Shown: piece by piece, positions 1-14,600 of the stretch
Numbering within the stretch: the stretch's first letter is position 1
Layout of the letters: the number at the start of each line of letters is the position of its first letter
Origin: Rhabdophis nuchalis
Lineage: Eukaryota; Chordata; Lepidosauria; Squamata; Natricidae
Length of the DNA stretch: 64,000 nt
Direction: 5' to 3'
NCBI GenBank assembly: GCA_039707465.1
Contig: CM077645.1
Coordinates: 169,176,003-169,240,002 of the forward strand
Position numbers and translations under genes: made by a program
The notes under the pieces: model-generated
The model's database searches: none
Told to the model about the DNA's origin: nothing
The model's input: only the letters and a program-made list of their open reading frames with translations

Positions 1-181
1 TTTAGAACGTTCTATGAATGGTATTGAATTCAGCCCCTGGCAATACTATGCAATTAGTGATACTGAGTGTCTAACCAGATACAACGTGACACCAAGACTT
101 GGTCCTCCTACATACAAGAAAGACAATGAAGTGATATGCACTTCCTATTATTCTAAACTTGTTCCATTTGAGCATGGAGAG
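1..181 (+). CDS. LAMA1: LAMA1 exon 1 of window (LN domain, 5' end cut)
   Basis: The frame is open to the window edge and reads LERSMNG, then [13 protein letters not shown], typical of the LN polymerisation domain. The coding part ends in phase 0 at a gtatgt donor. The tttag at 1-5 looks like an acceptor but encodes the conserved Leu-Glu, so the exon starts upstream. The following 3.6-kb intron is AT-rich. It holds a squamate-type repeat fragment near 425-530 that resembles the one at 35715-35965, an unexplained GC-richer block at 1800-2430 and a GT microsatellite at 3301-3329. Confidence 0.9.
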
Positions 182-3100
182 GTATGTTTTCTTTTCGTTC
201 ATGTGCCTAATATTTGTGGTCATCAAGGGAATAAAATGATATAGTGATAGCAAAAATCTCTCCGCTGAAAAGTTAATCCTGTTTTTCTTCTATCCATCTT
301 TCATCAGTAGTAGCATTAGTAGCAACTGAGGCAAGTTTAATTTCTGAGGATCAGAAAATTTCCAATTTATGAATCACTTCTGGCGAAGGGGGAAGGCACA
401 ACACTTTTAGTCTACTTCCAGGTAGAATCTGAGGTGGTATTCTGCCGGTTCTGATCAGTTCGCCGAACTGGTAGCGGAAAACGTATGTGGCCTCACCCAC
501 CCGCCCCGGCTCTACAGCATCCCATTTAGGCCATTTTTTAGGTAAAGTGCTTGCGCAGAAGGCAGAGTGCGTGCACAGATGCGCACGCTCATATTTGTGA
601 ACCAGTAAGGAAGATATATTAATATCACCCCTGGGTAGAATCCCACAGATCTGGTAGTATCTGAACAAGGCAAGGATTCTTTGTTTTGATACTAACCTAG
701 TGCAACACATTCTAAATGGAACTCTATTTGAAAAATGTTTAGAAGTTGAAATTAGTGCAAAGTACCACATTGAGGCTGCTAACCCAGTAAAGGAAAGGCA
801 GGGATCACGTATCTTTATAGAAAAATCTAAAATGAGTACTAGTTGCTTTCTAGGCATAATTTAAGGTGTTTATGAGAGGGGTAAAATACCTCTTCTTCTG
901 TGAATCTGTTCAATATTTTAGAGAGCCCTTTTGAAGATGTTGACCAGATGCCACTATCTATTTCTAATAAATGGGAAGAAGGGCCTCATTCTGGTTGCCA
1001 TTCTTTTGTATTTTGCTCCTATAAAATAAGACAGTTGATAAGCTTCATAAATAATTAAATAGCACAATAGAAAAAATGTGTATTCTCCTTTAGCTGGATC
1101 TCAATTGTTTTGTAGAGAAAGTTTCTAATAAAAATGTTTAATTACTTTAGGAAAAAATAACACACTGGAATAAAAATCTGAATGACTGAATGCAGCTTGA
1201 ATAATTGTTGGCATCATTTCAAGGAGAGCTTGATCAAAAGAGTTGGAATTGGCAGGTCAACAGTTGATTGTTATTCCTTTTAAGCAGCTCTATTCATACT
1301 TGCTGTCTGGCATAGATCAGAGAAGCAACCATGTTATAAGGAAAACTAACCTACAATGAATGCTTTTCCTTATGTACCAGCAGATAGAACTGTGACCTCA
1401 ATACCAAGTTACTAGTAAAGAAATCTAAAATTTATTTTAAAAGAATATGTGTTTGGAACTAAAACCACTACTAACATTAATTCAGTAAATGTTAAATTAC
1501 TGCTTTAGACCCAATTACAAGCATGGTCCAACATTAAATTGAGATATCAGATTGCTGGATATTTCTGATGTTTCCTGAGCTGAAATATTTGTTCTAATCT
1601 TCATAATTGAAAGAAATTTAGAATAAAGCATGTTAGGAAATTTTAGTAGACTTTAACTGAGTTTAATGCTTTCCTGACTTTGAACATTTTATAGTTAAGT
1701 GGACTTAGTGTCTATACGTTCCAGACAGATTTTATATCATGGAGAATTCTTTGAATTAAAGTCAACATCTGGAGAGCTTCCAAGTAGGAGAAGGCAGGTT
1801 TAAGTTCTCAAATTATTTAAACAAAAATCCAGCTGTCAACTTCACTGTCTTCATCCTGCTGTTGCTAGCGAGGGATTCAGGCAGTGGATGAGGGGGCAGC
1901 TCTGAGATGTGAACACCAAGCCCTGCAAGGCAGTAGAATCTCATCTGTCGAAGGGAGACCGCTATGCCCAACAATGGAGTGAGGGATGGTGAGGCATGGC
2001 GCACTTTGTTGCAGGCAAGGCTTTAGAGGCTGTGGTTTTTCCCTGGGTGAAAGTAGAGGTTATGAAGAAGGCACTGTTCAGAGTGGTGGCAGAATTGGAG
2101 GAAGCAGACGGAAGAAGTGTTCTTGGAGGGCCAGCGCATGTTCTGCACCTCACATTGGAAGTGTTTCAGCAGGCTTTCAGTGAGGCGATCCCACTAACAG
2201 CAGTGTCTACCTTCAGGTCCTCTACTTGTTCTTGACCCAGCAAAGTCTTGCAGGACCAGCAATTTCACTGTGTTGAAATCCGCAGATTGGTTATCCAGGG
2301 TGCTTCATTTGCGCGCTCTGTAGTTCACAGCAGGTTGAGGGCATTGAATTGTTCCTGTGGTTGTAAGGGCAGGCGATCTGTCAAATCCCCAAATTCTGAT
2401 CAGATGAACACAAGACACTGCAATAGCCAGAACTTCAAAGATCAGCAGTAACATTCATTCAATGTTGTTGTAACTCTCAATAGTTGCTGAATGAATTGTT
2501 GTTAAGTATAGCTCTCTCTGAACTTCCCAGGACACAAATACCGATGTAACAGATGGGGAGTACAGAAACACACACACATGCAAACAGATGCACAGATGGA
2601 ATACATTCCATTATTTTATTACAAAGAAGAAAATATAGATTCTTCCAATGTCCAATTTTGCTAAACTGGTAGGGGAAAAAAGTAAGAAATATGCTCTGCG
2701 TAAATCTTGGCGTATTCTGAGCTTTGAATTGGTGCACCTTCTCTGTAGCCTATAGTCTTAGTGACCAGTCCCCTTTTCTGTGTCACATATATCATTCGTT
2801 TTCAAGTTTGCATTAGACTTTTTTTGAGCTGCTGGCTTCTATTGCCATTCCTCATTTTTTTTTTCTCTTTGGAATTTTTCTAGTTCTGCTTTTAATACCT
2901 TTCCAGGAATTGCTACCTATCTTAAGCTCCTTTTCCCATATCCTTTTGCTGTGGGATCCTGCAGTCTTGCAGATTGTTGTTGGGTTCCTTTTAATCTACC
3001 TTTTTGAAGTTCAAAATACCTCTTTAAGCACATTTGGTGTTCTGTAAAATCCATATGTTCAGCATGATTGCATTTCCACACTGTTTATTTCTTTGATTTT

Positions 3101-5356
3101 CCTCTGTTAGTTAGTAACAGGTCAAGGACTGCTGATCTTCCTGTGCTTTTTTCAAACTTCTAAAGCAGAAATTTGTCAGGATTGTGAGTTAGAAATTTCC
3201 AGGGAGGTCCACTCTTGGCAGACTTTATCTCCCCATAGAAAAAAAAGAGCTTGTATGAGATGCAGACAGCTGATTCAACATCTTTAAGAAGGAATGTAAT
3301 AGTGTGTGTGTGTGTGTGTGTGTGTGTGTAGGTATTAAGTGAGCATAATAGAATTTGAATTTGGTAAATCTTGTGCAGATCAGTCCAGTTCTGTTATTGT
3401 GTTCTTGAGTTGCTTTAAAAAAAAAGAATTGACTCAGACAATACACTGCTTATTAAGCACCCATATATGTTAAAGAAAAATGTATAAATTAAACACTAAT
3501 TGTTTTTGAAAAAGTAGTTTTAGATAAGTAAATATAGACACAAGAAGGAATTTCATGTATAACAAACTGCAAATAAGAAAATAAAGCACTATTTGGCCTG
3601 AGTTTCATAAAACTTTGTTTGTTCGCCATTTTTCTTTTGACCTGTTATGCTAGCATACAAAAAATTGTTTTGTTTTGTTTCTGTATTATAAGTTTCTGTA
3701 CTCATTGGCTCAGGTAAATTATTCTAAATTCTTACAGAAGCCTATGAATGAGGAAACACCACAGTTATTTTTGCACACATGTGGGCAATATGTTTATAAT
3801 CAAATTAGTCTTATTGTTTAGATACACACATCACTGATCAATGGGAGACCTAGTGCTGATGACCCTTCACCAACATTGCTGGAGTTTACCTCTGCAAGAT
3901 ATATCCGTCTCCGATTGCAGCGGATAAGAACTCTGAATGCTGATCTCATGACACTTAGTCACCATGATCCTAAAGATGTTGATCCTATTGTTACAAGAAG
4001 AGTAAGCAGGTGTTGTTCATTTATCAGTGTGTTTGAAAACTGTTATCTCTGGTTGATAGAATTTGTCCTAAAATAGGCTAAGATCCAGGGTACTTGTTAA
4101 TTTTTCAGCATGGAAAAATTAAGACACTTGCTTATCATTGTTTTACGAGTGCTTTTCAAATAATATTCCTGGAAATTAGGAGAACTGAGAGTTACTAATA
4201 TGCTAAAATAGTGTATCTGGTGATTTGCTGAGATATGGTCTGTTGTTCTGACCCAGCTTCCCAAAGACGACAAACCCTCTGTAGTTAAATAAATGATTCC
4301 TCTATTAGGAGCACAGCAGCCCCAGCAAAAGGTTTCTCTCTCACCATAGGCTAACAACTCTGTCTGGCAGAGAAATGAATAGTTGTCTGCTACATCTATT
4401 CATCTTTACTCCCTGCCTTTTATCCCCAGAGCTAGGGTGGGGTTCACTAGCAGTGGTGGCTTTTCCATCCCAAGGATCGGCCCACAGATTTCCACTGCTC
4501 TCCTCTCCTCTGCCTTCTGTGCATCCATGCATCAGGCACTGGCCCCAGCTGTTCCTCCTCTTCCTTATCAGCAACCTCCAGACCTGGGAGCTGTTGACTC
4601 TCCATCTGAGGGATGATGGATGGCCCAGACTCCGCCTCTGTCTCTCTCTCGGACAGTTCTATTCCCTCTTCCCCCTTGGAGCTCTCAAAGTTGCCTTGAC
4701 GCTGACACTGACTCCCACACCTCTTTCCTCATCTGATTTGGCTGCTGGAGGGGCCGGCGGCTGACAGGCCACAACAGCTACCTTCCACATTAGCCAACTA
4801 TCTGTTTGGTAACTATGACAAGGGATTTAGGTATGGATTTAGAGCTCTTTCAGAGTCAATTTGTTTATCACCTAGTTCATTAAATATTAGTTAATATCTC
4901 TTCACAAACAGAATTGATTGCTGAAGCCAACATGTGAGGCAAGGAGCATGATACCATGTTAGAAATGCACGACCTTTTAGGTCATAAACCTTGTTCTGTA
5001 AAAATCAAGATTACATACTCAATTTATGCACCAAATATACTTTTATATAAAATACAGTACCTTGATGTTGTGATATATTATGAACAGTGCTTTGTTGTAG
5101 AGCAGCAATAATAGTATTATATAAAGCAGGGGTATCAACCTTGAGGAGTCACGTTGTTGTCATGTGACCTGTCATGACTTTTCCTATTTGCTAAAAGGAG
5201 GGTGGATGTCATCAGCATGTGACACATCCGGCCTGCAGGCTGCAAGTTTGACAAACCTGATCTGAAGGTTCTAACACTATTTTACATTTAGCTTAACCTA
5301 ACAGGTACCATAACCATGCTAAAACTATTCTTATTTCAATCTTATTAAATAAATAA

Positions 5357-5419
<63 letters not shown>

Positions 5420-5575
5420 TCTCTATATTAAAATAAATTTCATTTTAAACACAAGTAAATCTCAGGTCATACAATATAATATGTTGTATTGTGTTGTATA
5501 TGTATGTCCTTGAACAGTTTTATGTTATTTGTAGGGATTTTTATATCTAGCATAAGAATGCCCTGACTGAACAAT

Positions 5576-5656
<81 letters not shown>

Positions 5657-8600
5657 CTTCTCATGTAAACCTCATATGAAAATTTTAAGTGATAAATTGC
5701 AATTTAGATACTGGATTTTTAAAAAAAATATAGTTAAATATTTATGCATCATTATTTTCTAATGAATATTGGCTATTGTGTTTTTAATATTAAATGCATT
5801 AAACTTAATGAATCAAATTTTGCTTTATTTAGTATTACTATTCAATAAAAGACATCTCTATTGGAGGAATGTGCATTTGTTATGGCCATGCTCGAAGTTG
5901 TCCTTTGGATAAAGACACAAAGGTACTATTTTTTTTTAAATTTCTTCCTACAGAGAAATATACATTTTTGGCTCTTTTGAAATGCAAGATTGTTTAGGAA
6001 GAGAATATGGTTATCTGCTAATTATTGAAATGATCGTATTTCTCACATTTTTCTTCACTTTCTATCATACTAACTTTACATAAACTATACTGATCATAAA
6101 TCAGTGAACAAATACATACAAATCACAAAAATCTTACAGGAACAGACTTCCAGTGAATTGCTTTAACATTAAATAGGAATTAAGAAAATATGATACATAC
6201 GAATGTACAGACCAAGTTCAAATGCATTATGTTTCCTTTTCTGGACATCTTTCCTTACCAAATAAAACTACTTTGTATATAGTTACACATTCATATATAG
6301 ATAACATCTGCGTGCAAACAAACAGCTGTGCAGACATGACAAGTGTTAGCAATGCCTAAACATTGCACAAGCACACTGCCTTGTGAAAACTTGTTTAAGA
6401 CCTGAATCATGAAAATGTCTTAGATTTTTTAAAAGTCTCAACATTTTTCTTCAATTATTTTCATAGCTAAATACTTGAAGCGTCTGAGAAATTATTTTGT
6501 AAATGAAATATACAGTTTATATTTCTATATTATGCTTTAATGTATTATTAGTTTTTCTTTCTTTCTAGCAAATTTACCTCTCTGGTAATTTGTTTATTTT
6601 TATACAAAATGCTGAAATTACTTATCTGCATGCACCACATGTGTAATATGCATTATCCAGAGTATCAGATAGGTGGCAAAGAATCTTGAGATGGAGTAAA
6701 TTAAGAGTGACTTGTTACTGAGAGTTGGATTTTAAGACTGAAATTTAACAGGCTTTTAGTTCTTGCTGGAAAATAAATGCTTTTATTATTTTATAAGTAG
6801 AAAGAAAATAGGACAGTGTTCAGGAAATGGACAGTTAAGATCCAAATAGATCACACAGAAGTGGTGTTTTATGAAATATATAAAGTTACAGAGAGAAGCC
6901 AGCCATGATACTTACCATTTTAAATACTAATATATTTTCGGAGTATAAGACACACCTACCCCCCCCCCCCACTATAAAGAGCATAGAAACATTGGTGCGT
7001 CTTATACACCAAATACAGTCATTTTTGGCCTTCTGAAGCCCTGCCCTGCATCCCATTTGTGTGAAAAATGGGTGGAAAATGTGCCATTTTTGACAAAAAT
7101 GGAGTGTTTTTTTTTCTTCCTCCAGCCCTAAGAAGCATTCTGCAGGCTTCAGCAGGGCTAGGGGTAGGGAAAAATGACTCAGTTTGTGTGAAAAACAACC
7201 CTTTTAATGCAAAAATGGGGGTGTCTTTGCCTTCCCTCAGCCCTGCTTAAACCTGCAGAGTGCTCCTGGGGCTCGGGAAGGACAAAAACTTTTTTTTTTC
7301 TTACTTAACTCTTCAAGTTTGCAGAGTGCAAAAACTTTTTTTTTTTACATTTTCCTCTTTAGAACCTTGCTGAATCTTATACATTGATGCATCTTATAGT
7401 CCGAAAAATACGTTATGTAATAGTCAAATGTTTTGGTTTTCTGTTAAATGGAAAACCAATGGTAAAAAACAAACATCCTCTGGAATTTTGTTTTCAGCGC
7501 TAATAAACCAGATAAGCAAAGGACTGAAACAGCAGTAAAGAATTTTTCAAAAGACTATATTGCCATATCAGCTTCTGCTGGACTTTTTCCCCAACTGTCA
7601 AGCCCTGAGTGTCCATATAGTCTGTCTTTTAAATGCTAACCAGGTCAACCTTTTCTCTACTTTTTTCAGGATAGCCTATGTTGGGTAGAAACAAATGTAA
7701 CTTTATCCAATTCTTTAGTAAGTCATTCAGTTTCTTATAGCTACAGCTAAATAACATCCACATTTGGATCTTGTAGAATCTGTCTGCATGATCATTGTAT
7801 ATGGAGTTTAAAAGAAGCTTTTTCCTTTCCTATCTCTCTTGTTTTTCTTTTATTCATACTATTGAACTAATCGTCTTTATCAGTTCCTTGAGCTATTGTT
7901 GTTTTTTAATTGGATTCCTACAACTCTTACAGATGAGATTTTACACCAAGGTTTTGTACAGATTTGCAGTATACACAAGAATCTATCCAGTCCTAAACAT
8001 TTAGAGGATGTTTCAGGCATTTCTTAAATCTGAGATAAATAGTTTTGTTTTAGGGTGATTGGTAATATGTATTATAATTTATTTTTGATGTAGAAACTAC
8101 AGTGCCAGTGTGAGCACAATACTTGTGGTGAAAGTTGTAATGAGTGTTGTCCTGGCTACCATCAGGCACCATGGAGACCTGGAACTATTTCTGCTGGCAA
8201 CAAATGTGAAAGTATGTGGTACTAAATGACAGTTCCTTTAAAGTTTACCTCTTCACTGATTAGATAAGTAATCCATCCATCACTAAAGCCATGAGTTTGA
8301 CAAAGAGAATTCTCTTTAATGATGCATAAATATTTCTAACACTCAAAGTTTTCCAGTTGTAAAATTTAAACCTAACTTGTAAAACCTGTAAACTTTTCAA
8401 TATGTATTTGTATCATAAATTATTAGTCTGTCACCCAATTTCATGTAAAATTTGGATATTCGTAATTTTAATTTTCATTCTAATCTTTACATAAAAGATA
8501 TAATCTGTATGTTTGAGGAGCAGAATCCATTAAACTGAATAGCTCACGGTATGTATAAATGTATTCTAGAAAATTAGATGTGAATTCATAAATAATCTTA

Positions 8601-11600
8601 TTAGAATAAAATTGGGATTGTTAAATAAACACTAGCAGCATAATACTCTTTTTTTTTGCTATAAAGTGTATGAATAACGCTATTTTGATTAGTGAAAGAT
8701 GGAAGACAATTTTGTTTAAAAAAAATTATTTATTGATTTATTTGTGCTGGCCAGCTCCCCGATAAGGCAACTCTGTGGCTATTAATGATATTTTAATGGA
8801 TTAAAGTCTTCCGTCAGTGTTTAATATTGACTGTTATGTAAAAGGGTAATTTTGTTTGTAGAATATAATGTGTTCAGTTTGTTTAGCTGGTTGGTTCACT
8901 TATTTTTACACACACACAAACACAAACACACTAAAAGAGTATTGTTTTTTTTTAGGATGCAACTGTCACAACAAAACAGAAGACTGTTATTATGACCAAA
9001 GTGTAGCAGACGGAAAAAAAAGTATAAACATATTTGGTCAATTCAAAGGAGGTGGAGTGTGTATAAATTGTACACAACACACCACTGGAATAAACTGTGA
9101 TATGTGTAGTAATGGCTATTACAGACCACAACAAGTAAGAGAATCCTGAAATATTGGATATCATACAATGCTAAAAGTTGACATCTATTTTTTTGAACCT
9201 TACTTCTTGTTCATTTAATATGATTAAAACCATGTGAATTCATACTGAAAGGAAAATGGAAAGGATTCTGTCTTTGAGAAAAGACTAGGAAGTCTGTCCA
9301 GCCATGAGGTCGTTTACAAATGCATATTAGATCAAAAGAAAGGAATTTCTGGCTTATAGAAGTAGTAGCAACTTTTCAATTTAAGAAATAATCCCAATCC
9401 CATGAAGCCTTTGGCTGTGTTATAGCTTGATCTAAGCCAGTTTCACTATATGGTGTCTTTTTCCCACAGTCATACTCAAGCCTTAGGGCCAGGGTTGTAC
9501 AGATGTTTTTAGAAATAAATCTGTGTTAATTTTTGAAACATACAGAGTGTTTCCTACTGCCATAATGGCTGGTTTCAATATTACCTCATTTATGCTTGCA
9601 TTTATCAAGTTTTTGCCTTACACTCAAACAATTAATAAAAATTAAAATATTCCAGGTGTCTCCTTATGACAACAATCCTTGCCGTCCATGTGAATGTGAT
9701 ATATTTGGGTCCTTTGGCTTTGACTGTGTTAAGGATAATAATCATGCTGACTCTCAAAGAGGTAAGAGATAATGATGTAGGCAATATTTACAAAATCATG
9801 TTTTGAATGTGTAAGAAGCAACCAAACAAAATTAAATTCAATTTCTTTGGATCTTATTAGTACCTATATGAAGAACAAGCAACTTTCTTGTATTGGTTTT
9901 ATTTTTTTTCAAGGTATTCAGCCTGGTCAATGTCATTGCAAGGAAGGGTATGGTGGAAAAAAATGTGACCATTGTGCCTTTGGCTACAAAGGTTATCCAA
10001 ATTGCATACGCTGTAATTGTAGCCTCGTTGGCAGCATCAATGATGATCCATGTACTGAACCTTGCTTTTGCAAAGTAAGTACAGCTCTGGTTTTTATTTT
10101 GATTTATTATGCAGTGGTACCTTGATACTCAACTGCTTTGAAACTCATTGAATTTGGTACTAAATGCATTTTATGTGAAAATTGTGGAAACTTCTCAGTT
10201 TATTTATTTGGGGAAATTTCTCTCTTAATAGCAATCCTATATCTAACAATTAAGTGGATTTTAAGCAAAAATCTCTTAGATGGGGATTTAAACTAAGATG
10301 CATGATGCAAGTATATCATACATTTTACATTGGCAAAATTATGTATCAGAATATGTGAGTAAATCTTGATTTGGAAAAAGCAATTCCAAATTAAGGCATT
10401 TTGGGGAGGATGTTTGTAAATACATAAGTTGATTTTTTAAAAACCACTCACATTTAGCCACACATTATTTACTGAGGAGCAAACGTTTACTATCTATAAT
10501 GAAGTTGATGTTCTAATATTATTTTATAAGCTTCAAGAAACTTCATTTATCTAGCATTAGGCTCAATATTTAGCTTGTAAGTGCCAAAATAAGAAACTGA
10601 CTTAATGAAATTCAAACAAAAAAAATGTTAATGGCAAAAGTTGATGTTTTTGTGACTATGAAGTAGATTAACTCTTTTGAACCTGACATTAATCAGTTAT
10701 GTGGAGCCTGTGCCCTCAGTACTCATAGCCAGCATGATAATTTATATCTTTGCTTGTCATGTGACATTCTTAGTATAAAATACAAATACTTATTGACACA
10801 TAATATATACCATATTTTTCGGAGTATAAGACGCACCCAGGTTTTGAAGAGGCAATGTTTTTTTAAAGTAGGTAGGTAGATAGAGGGATAGAGAGGGAGA
10901 GAAAGAGAGAGAAATACAGTAGGTAGGTAGGGAGGTAGGGAAGGAGGGAGAGAGAGAGAGAGAGAAATACAGTAGATAGGTAGGGGGAGAGATAGAGTAG
11001 GTAGATAGGTATATAGAAGGGGGAGATAGAGAAATACAGTAGGTAGGTAGGTAGGTAGAGAGAGAGCGTAGATAGGTAGGTAGAGGGAGAGAGAGAGAGA
11101 GAGAAATACAGTAGGTAGGTAGGGAGAGAGAGAGTGAGTAGGTAGGTAGGTATATAGAGGGGGGAGAAAAATACAGTAGATAGGTAGGAAGAGAGTGTAG
11201 ATAGGTAAGTAGAGGATAGAGAGAGAGAAAGAAAGAAAGAGAGAAATACAGTAGGTAGGGAGAGAGAGAGAGTGAGAGAGACAGAAGGTAGATGTTTCCA
11301 GGTGTATTTACCCATGTGCTGGAGAAGGAAATCACTGGCCACCTTTGGAACAAATCTTTGTTTCTGCAGGCACAGTACTTGACCAATGTAATTCTCATCA
11401 ATTACTCTAACTAAACAGCTTTCCAAAAGGGGGGGGAAAAAACCCTTTTTCCACTTTGCAAACCTCTCCCAAATGGCCCATTTTTCATGAAAATGAGCCC
11501 TTTTTTTTTTGAAATAAAAGGCATGAATAGCCTTGGGGGGGGGGCTTGCAGACTGCTCCTGGGTTCCCCCCCCAAAAAATTAGCAAAAACATGGCATATT

Positions 11601-14600
11601 TATCGTGAAAACGGGCCATTCTCCTGTGAGCTGCTTGGAGAGTCCAACAATGGGTTAATCCTGCCTTTCTGCCCTTCTGGACTGGATTGATTTTCTTTAA
11701 AGCCACGCCTCCTTCCGCTTGCTTGCCAGAATTTCAATCCAGTCTGAATGCCCAGGACGCGTTCTGTTGGTTCTCCCTAAGAGATTCAGAACATTTAGTT
11801 GGACTCTCCAAGTAGAGTATTTTTTATTTTAAATTATTTTATTTAGGAATTTTTTCTACAGCTAGCAGCTGGTGAAGCTCTGCGACTCACCAGCTGCCGC
11901 AGACCCGACGCGACCTGGGTTCGCCCGGGCGCGCGTGGGTCCATTCACCTGGCCCCAGGTGAGGATCGACCTGGGAGCCAAGAGACGTCTCGGTCAGTGG
12001 CGAGGAGCCCTGCCGCTGACGTCCCAGATCGCCGGACCGGCCAAGCCTGAGCCCCTCGCAGCGGCAGCTGCAGGCTCTTCATTTTTTCAGGAATCAAACA
12101 GGACGGCTTCGCGCCGTCCGTTTGAATCGCGCCCGCCATTTTGGAGGCTGATCGGCCATTGGCGGGCGCCGGATACCATAGAGAAGCCGGAAGCGGCGTG
12201 AAGGGCCGCTCCTCCTCTTCCGGAGGACTGTGTTTTTTCCGACCGGCAAGCGGCAAGGCGCGCCATTTAAAACGCGTGCGGAGCCGCATTTTTAAAGAGG
12301 AAGAAAAACTTTTTTCCGTTTGGATTTTTTCATCCATTTTTTCTACAAGATTCCTTTTGGGCCGGCTCCAGGCGAGAAGCGGGGGAAAGATCTCTGTCCG
12401 GCCCAGATCCGGCAGACTTTCCTCAGCTCGGTGCAGACCTGCTCCTGCGGAGGCAGCCCTTGAGTCTTGCTTGCAAGCTGATCTGCTGCTCCATCTTGCC
12501 ATCCTCAAGCCTGCGGATCAGGATACCTGGCTGAAGCCCCTTGTGACCAGCGATCTTCGAGTGGTGAGTTACTGGGGCCCAAAATGTCGGAGAGAGCTCC
12601 CCAAGATTCTGAGCAGCCAGGGCCATCCACCAGCAGGGGGCTTGTGAGACAGGCCAGCAGGGCCGCAGCTGAAGCCCTGAGCAAGGCAGGGGGGAAGAGG
12701 CAGGACAAGGCCCAAGACAGGGCTGCCTCCAGGCGGCAAAAGGCCCTTGAAAAAGAATTCGAGAAGGCCCAAAGAAGGGCCAACGAAGACCCCATAGAGG
12801 ATCCAGAGGGGATGGCTCAAGTGGATCCCAGTATCCCAACAGTACCCATCCCCCAGATAGTCAGAGAAGAGGAAGAAGAAGAATTCTCCTCTGATGACTC
12901 CCCAGAACCCTCCTTGCTAGGAGATGAGGACCTGTTTCAGGAAGAGAGCTTAGCCTCCTCCAGAAGGATTACCCCCCCACCTGTGCCAGAGAGGCCCCCC
13001 AAGAGGCCAGAGCTGAGGAGTGCCAAGGGACTGTGATATCCTCAGAATTGCAAGCCATCATTAACAGGGCTATCGCCCAGGGCATTGCAGATGGCATTAA
13101 GCAAAAGACCAAGCGCCCCAGGGGGCGCAGTAGATCCAGAGCATCTGGAAGCCAAGAAGCTCCAAGATCCCCCTCCCCTCATTCCTCGCTGGACAGCGGG
13201 GATTCCACTGTGGAGGATGATCTGCTCCCAGAGCAAGAATTCTCAGGGGATGAGCAAGCTGTCCCAGAGAAGCCCGCCTTCAAGGGTTTATTCCATTGCT
13301 CCTCCTTCAAAACCATCTTAACGAAGGCCAAGGTTTCCACCCGCATGACGGTTACCACCCCCACCCCCACCACTGAGGTGGCGTCTGAGGATGATGAGGG
13401 ACTATTTGAGGAGCCAGAGGAGACCCAGGAGATAGTCCCCGTACCAAAGATGTTTCTTAACCTAATTCAGAAACAGTGGGCACAGCCAGGCACAGCTGCC
13501 TCGCACAGTAACATTGACAGACAGCTGTACACAGTTGACGCTCCCCTGGAGGACCTACTCAAGCTACCCCCGGTAGATGCCCCAGTGCAGGCTCTCACAT
13601 CCACGTCAGTGCTACCCCCTGACCTCTTGGAAGGTCTCAAGGCGGAGGACAAGAGGTCGGAGAGGGCATGCCACAAGACCCACATGGCGGCTGCCTGGGC
13701 CATCAAGACGGCCACCTCAGCCTCGTTCATGTCCAGAGCCACTCTTAAGTGGCTCCGAAAGCTGTTAGCGAAGGTTCCAGCAGGGGATGCTAGAGCTAGG
13801 CAGGAGCTGAGAAAGATAATGGCAGGTGTCTCTTACACCGCCGACGCCACCCTGAGCTCTGCAAAGTTCGCCTCTAGAGCCCTGGCCTCCAATGTAACCT
13901 CCAGGAGGCTGCTTTGGCTCCGCCACTGGAACGCGGACATGCGCTCAAAGTGGAAGATCGCTTCCGCTCCCTATAAAGGGGGGAAACTGTTTGGCGAGGT
14001 CCTTGACCCGGTGTTGGTGGAAAACAGGGACAAGAAGAAGGTCATGCCTTCGGTCTACAAGAAGGCGGACCACAAGAGGTCGGGTTCCTTTCGAAAGCAG
14101 TCCTTTCGGAACACAGAACCTTCCACCAGTTCAGGGCAGTTCCATCGGCCCTTTAACCAGGGACCAGATAGGGGGCAGGACCGCCACTCCTTCAGGGACA
14201 GAGGCAGACAGCAATCCTTCTCCAGACGCCCCTTCAGAGGTGGATCCGGTTCCCGTCCCTTCCGAAGGTTCAAGTGACTCCCCGACGGACGCTCCCATAG
14301 GGGGCCGCCTGCAGCTGTTTCAGGCGGCCTGGGAGCAAACCACGTCGGATCAATGGGTCCTACAGACCATCAGGTTAGGGCTCACCCTGGAATTCCTCTC
14401 CATGCCTCCCAGGCGATTCATCCGCTGCCCCACCCCATCCTCTCCCCTCAAGAGGTCTCTGATGGAACAGGAGGTGGCGCACCTGAGGGGGATAAATGCC
14501 ATAGAGCCGGTTCCGGCAGAGCAGGCAGGGTCAGGCTTCTACTCCATCCTGTTCCTGGTCCCCAAGAACTCGGGAGGATGGAGGGGGATCCTAGACCTAA

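Noticed and set aside
1..5. tttag at the window start as a splice acceptor
   Set aside because: The bases encode the conserved Leu-Glu before Arg-Ser of the LN domain, so the exon continues upstream.
10790..11426. Minus-strand frames of 187 and 203 codons rich in Ser and Leu
   Set aside because: They translate the GTAG/GA simple repeat; there is no domain and no initiation or splice context.
12423..12839. Minus-strand frames over the DIRS gag start
   Set aside because: They are shadows of the plus-strand gag frame, which fits the element structure.
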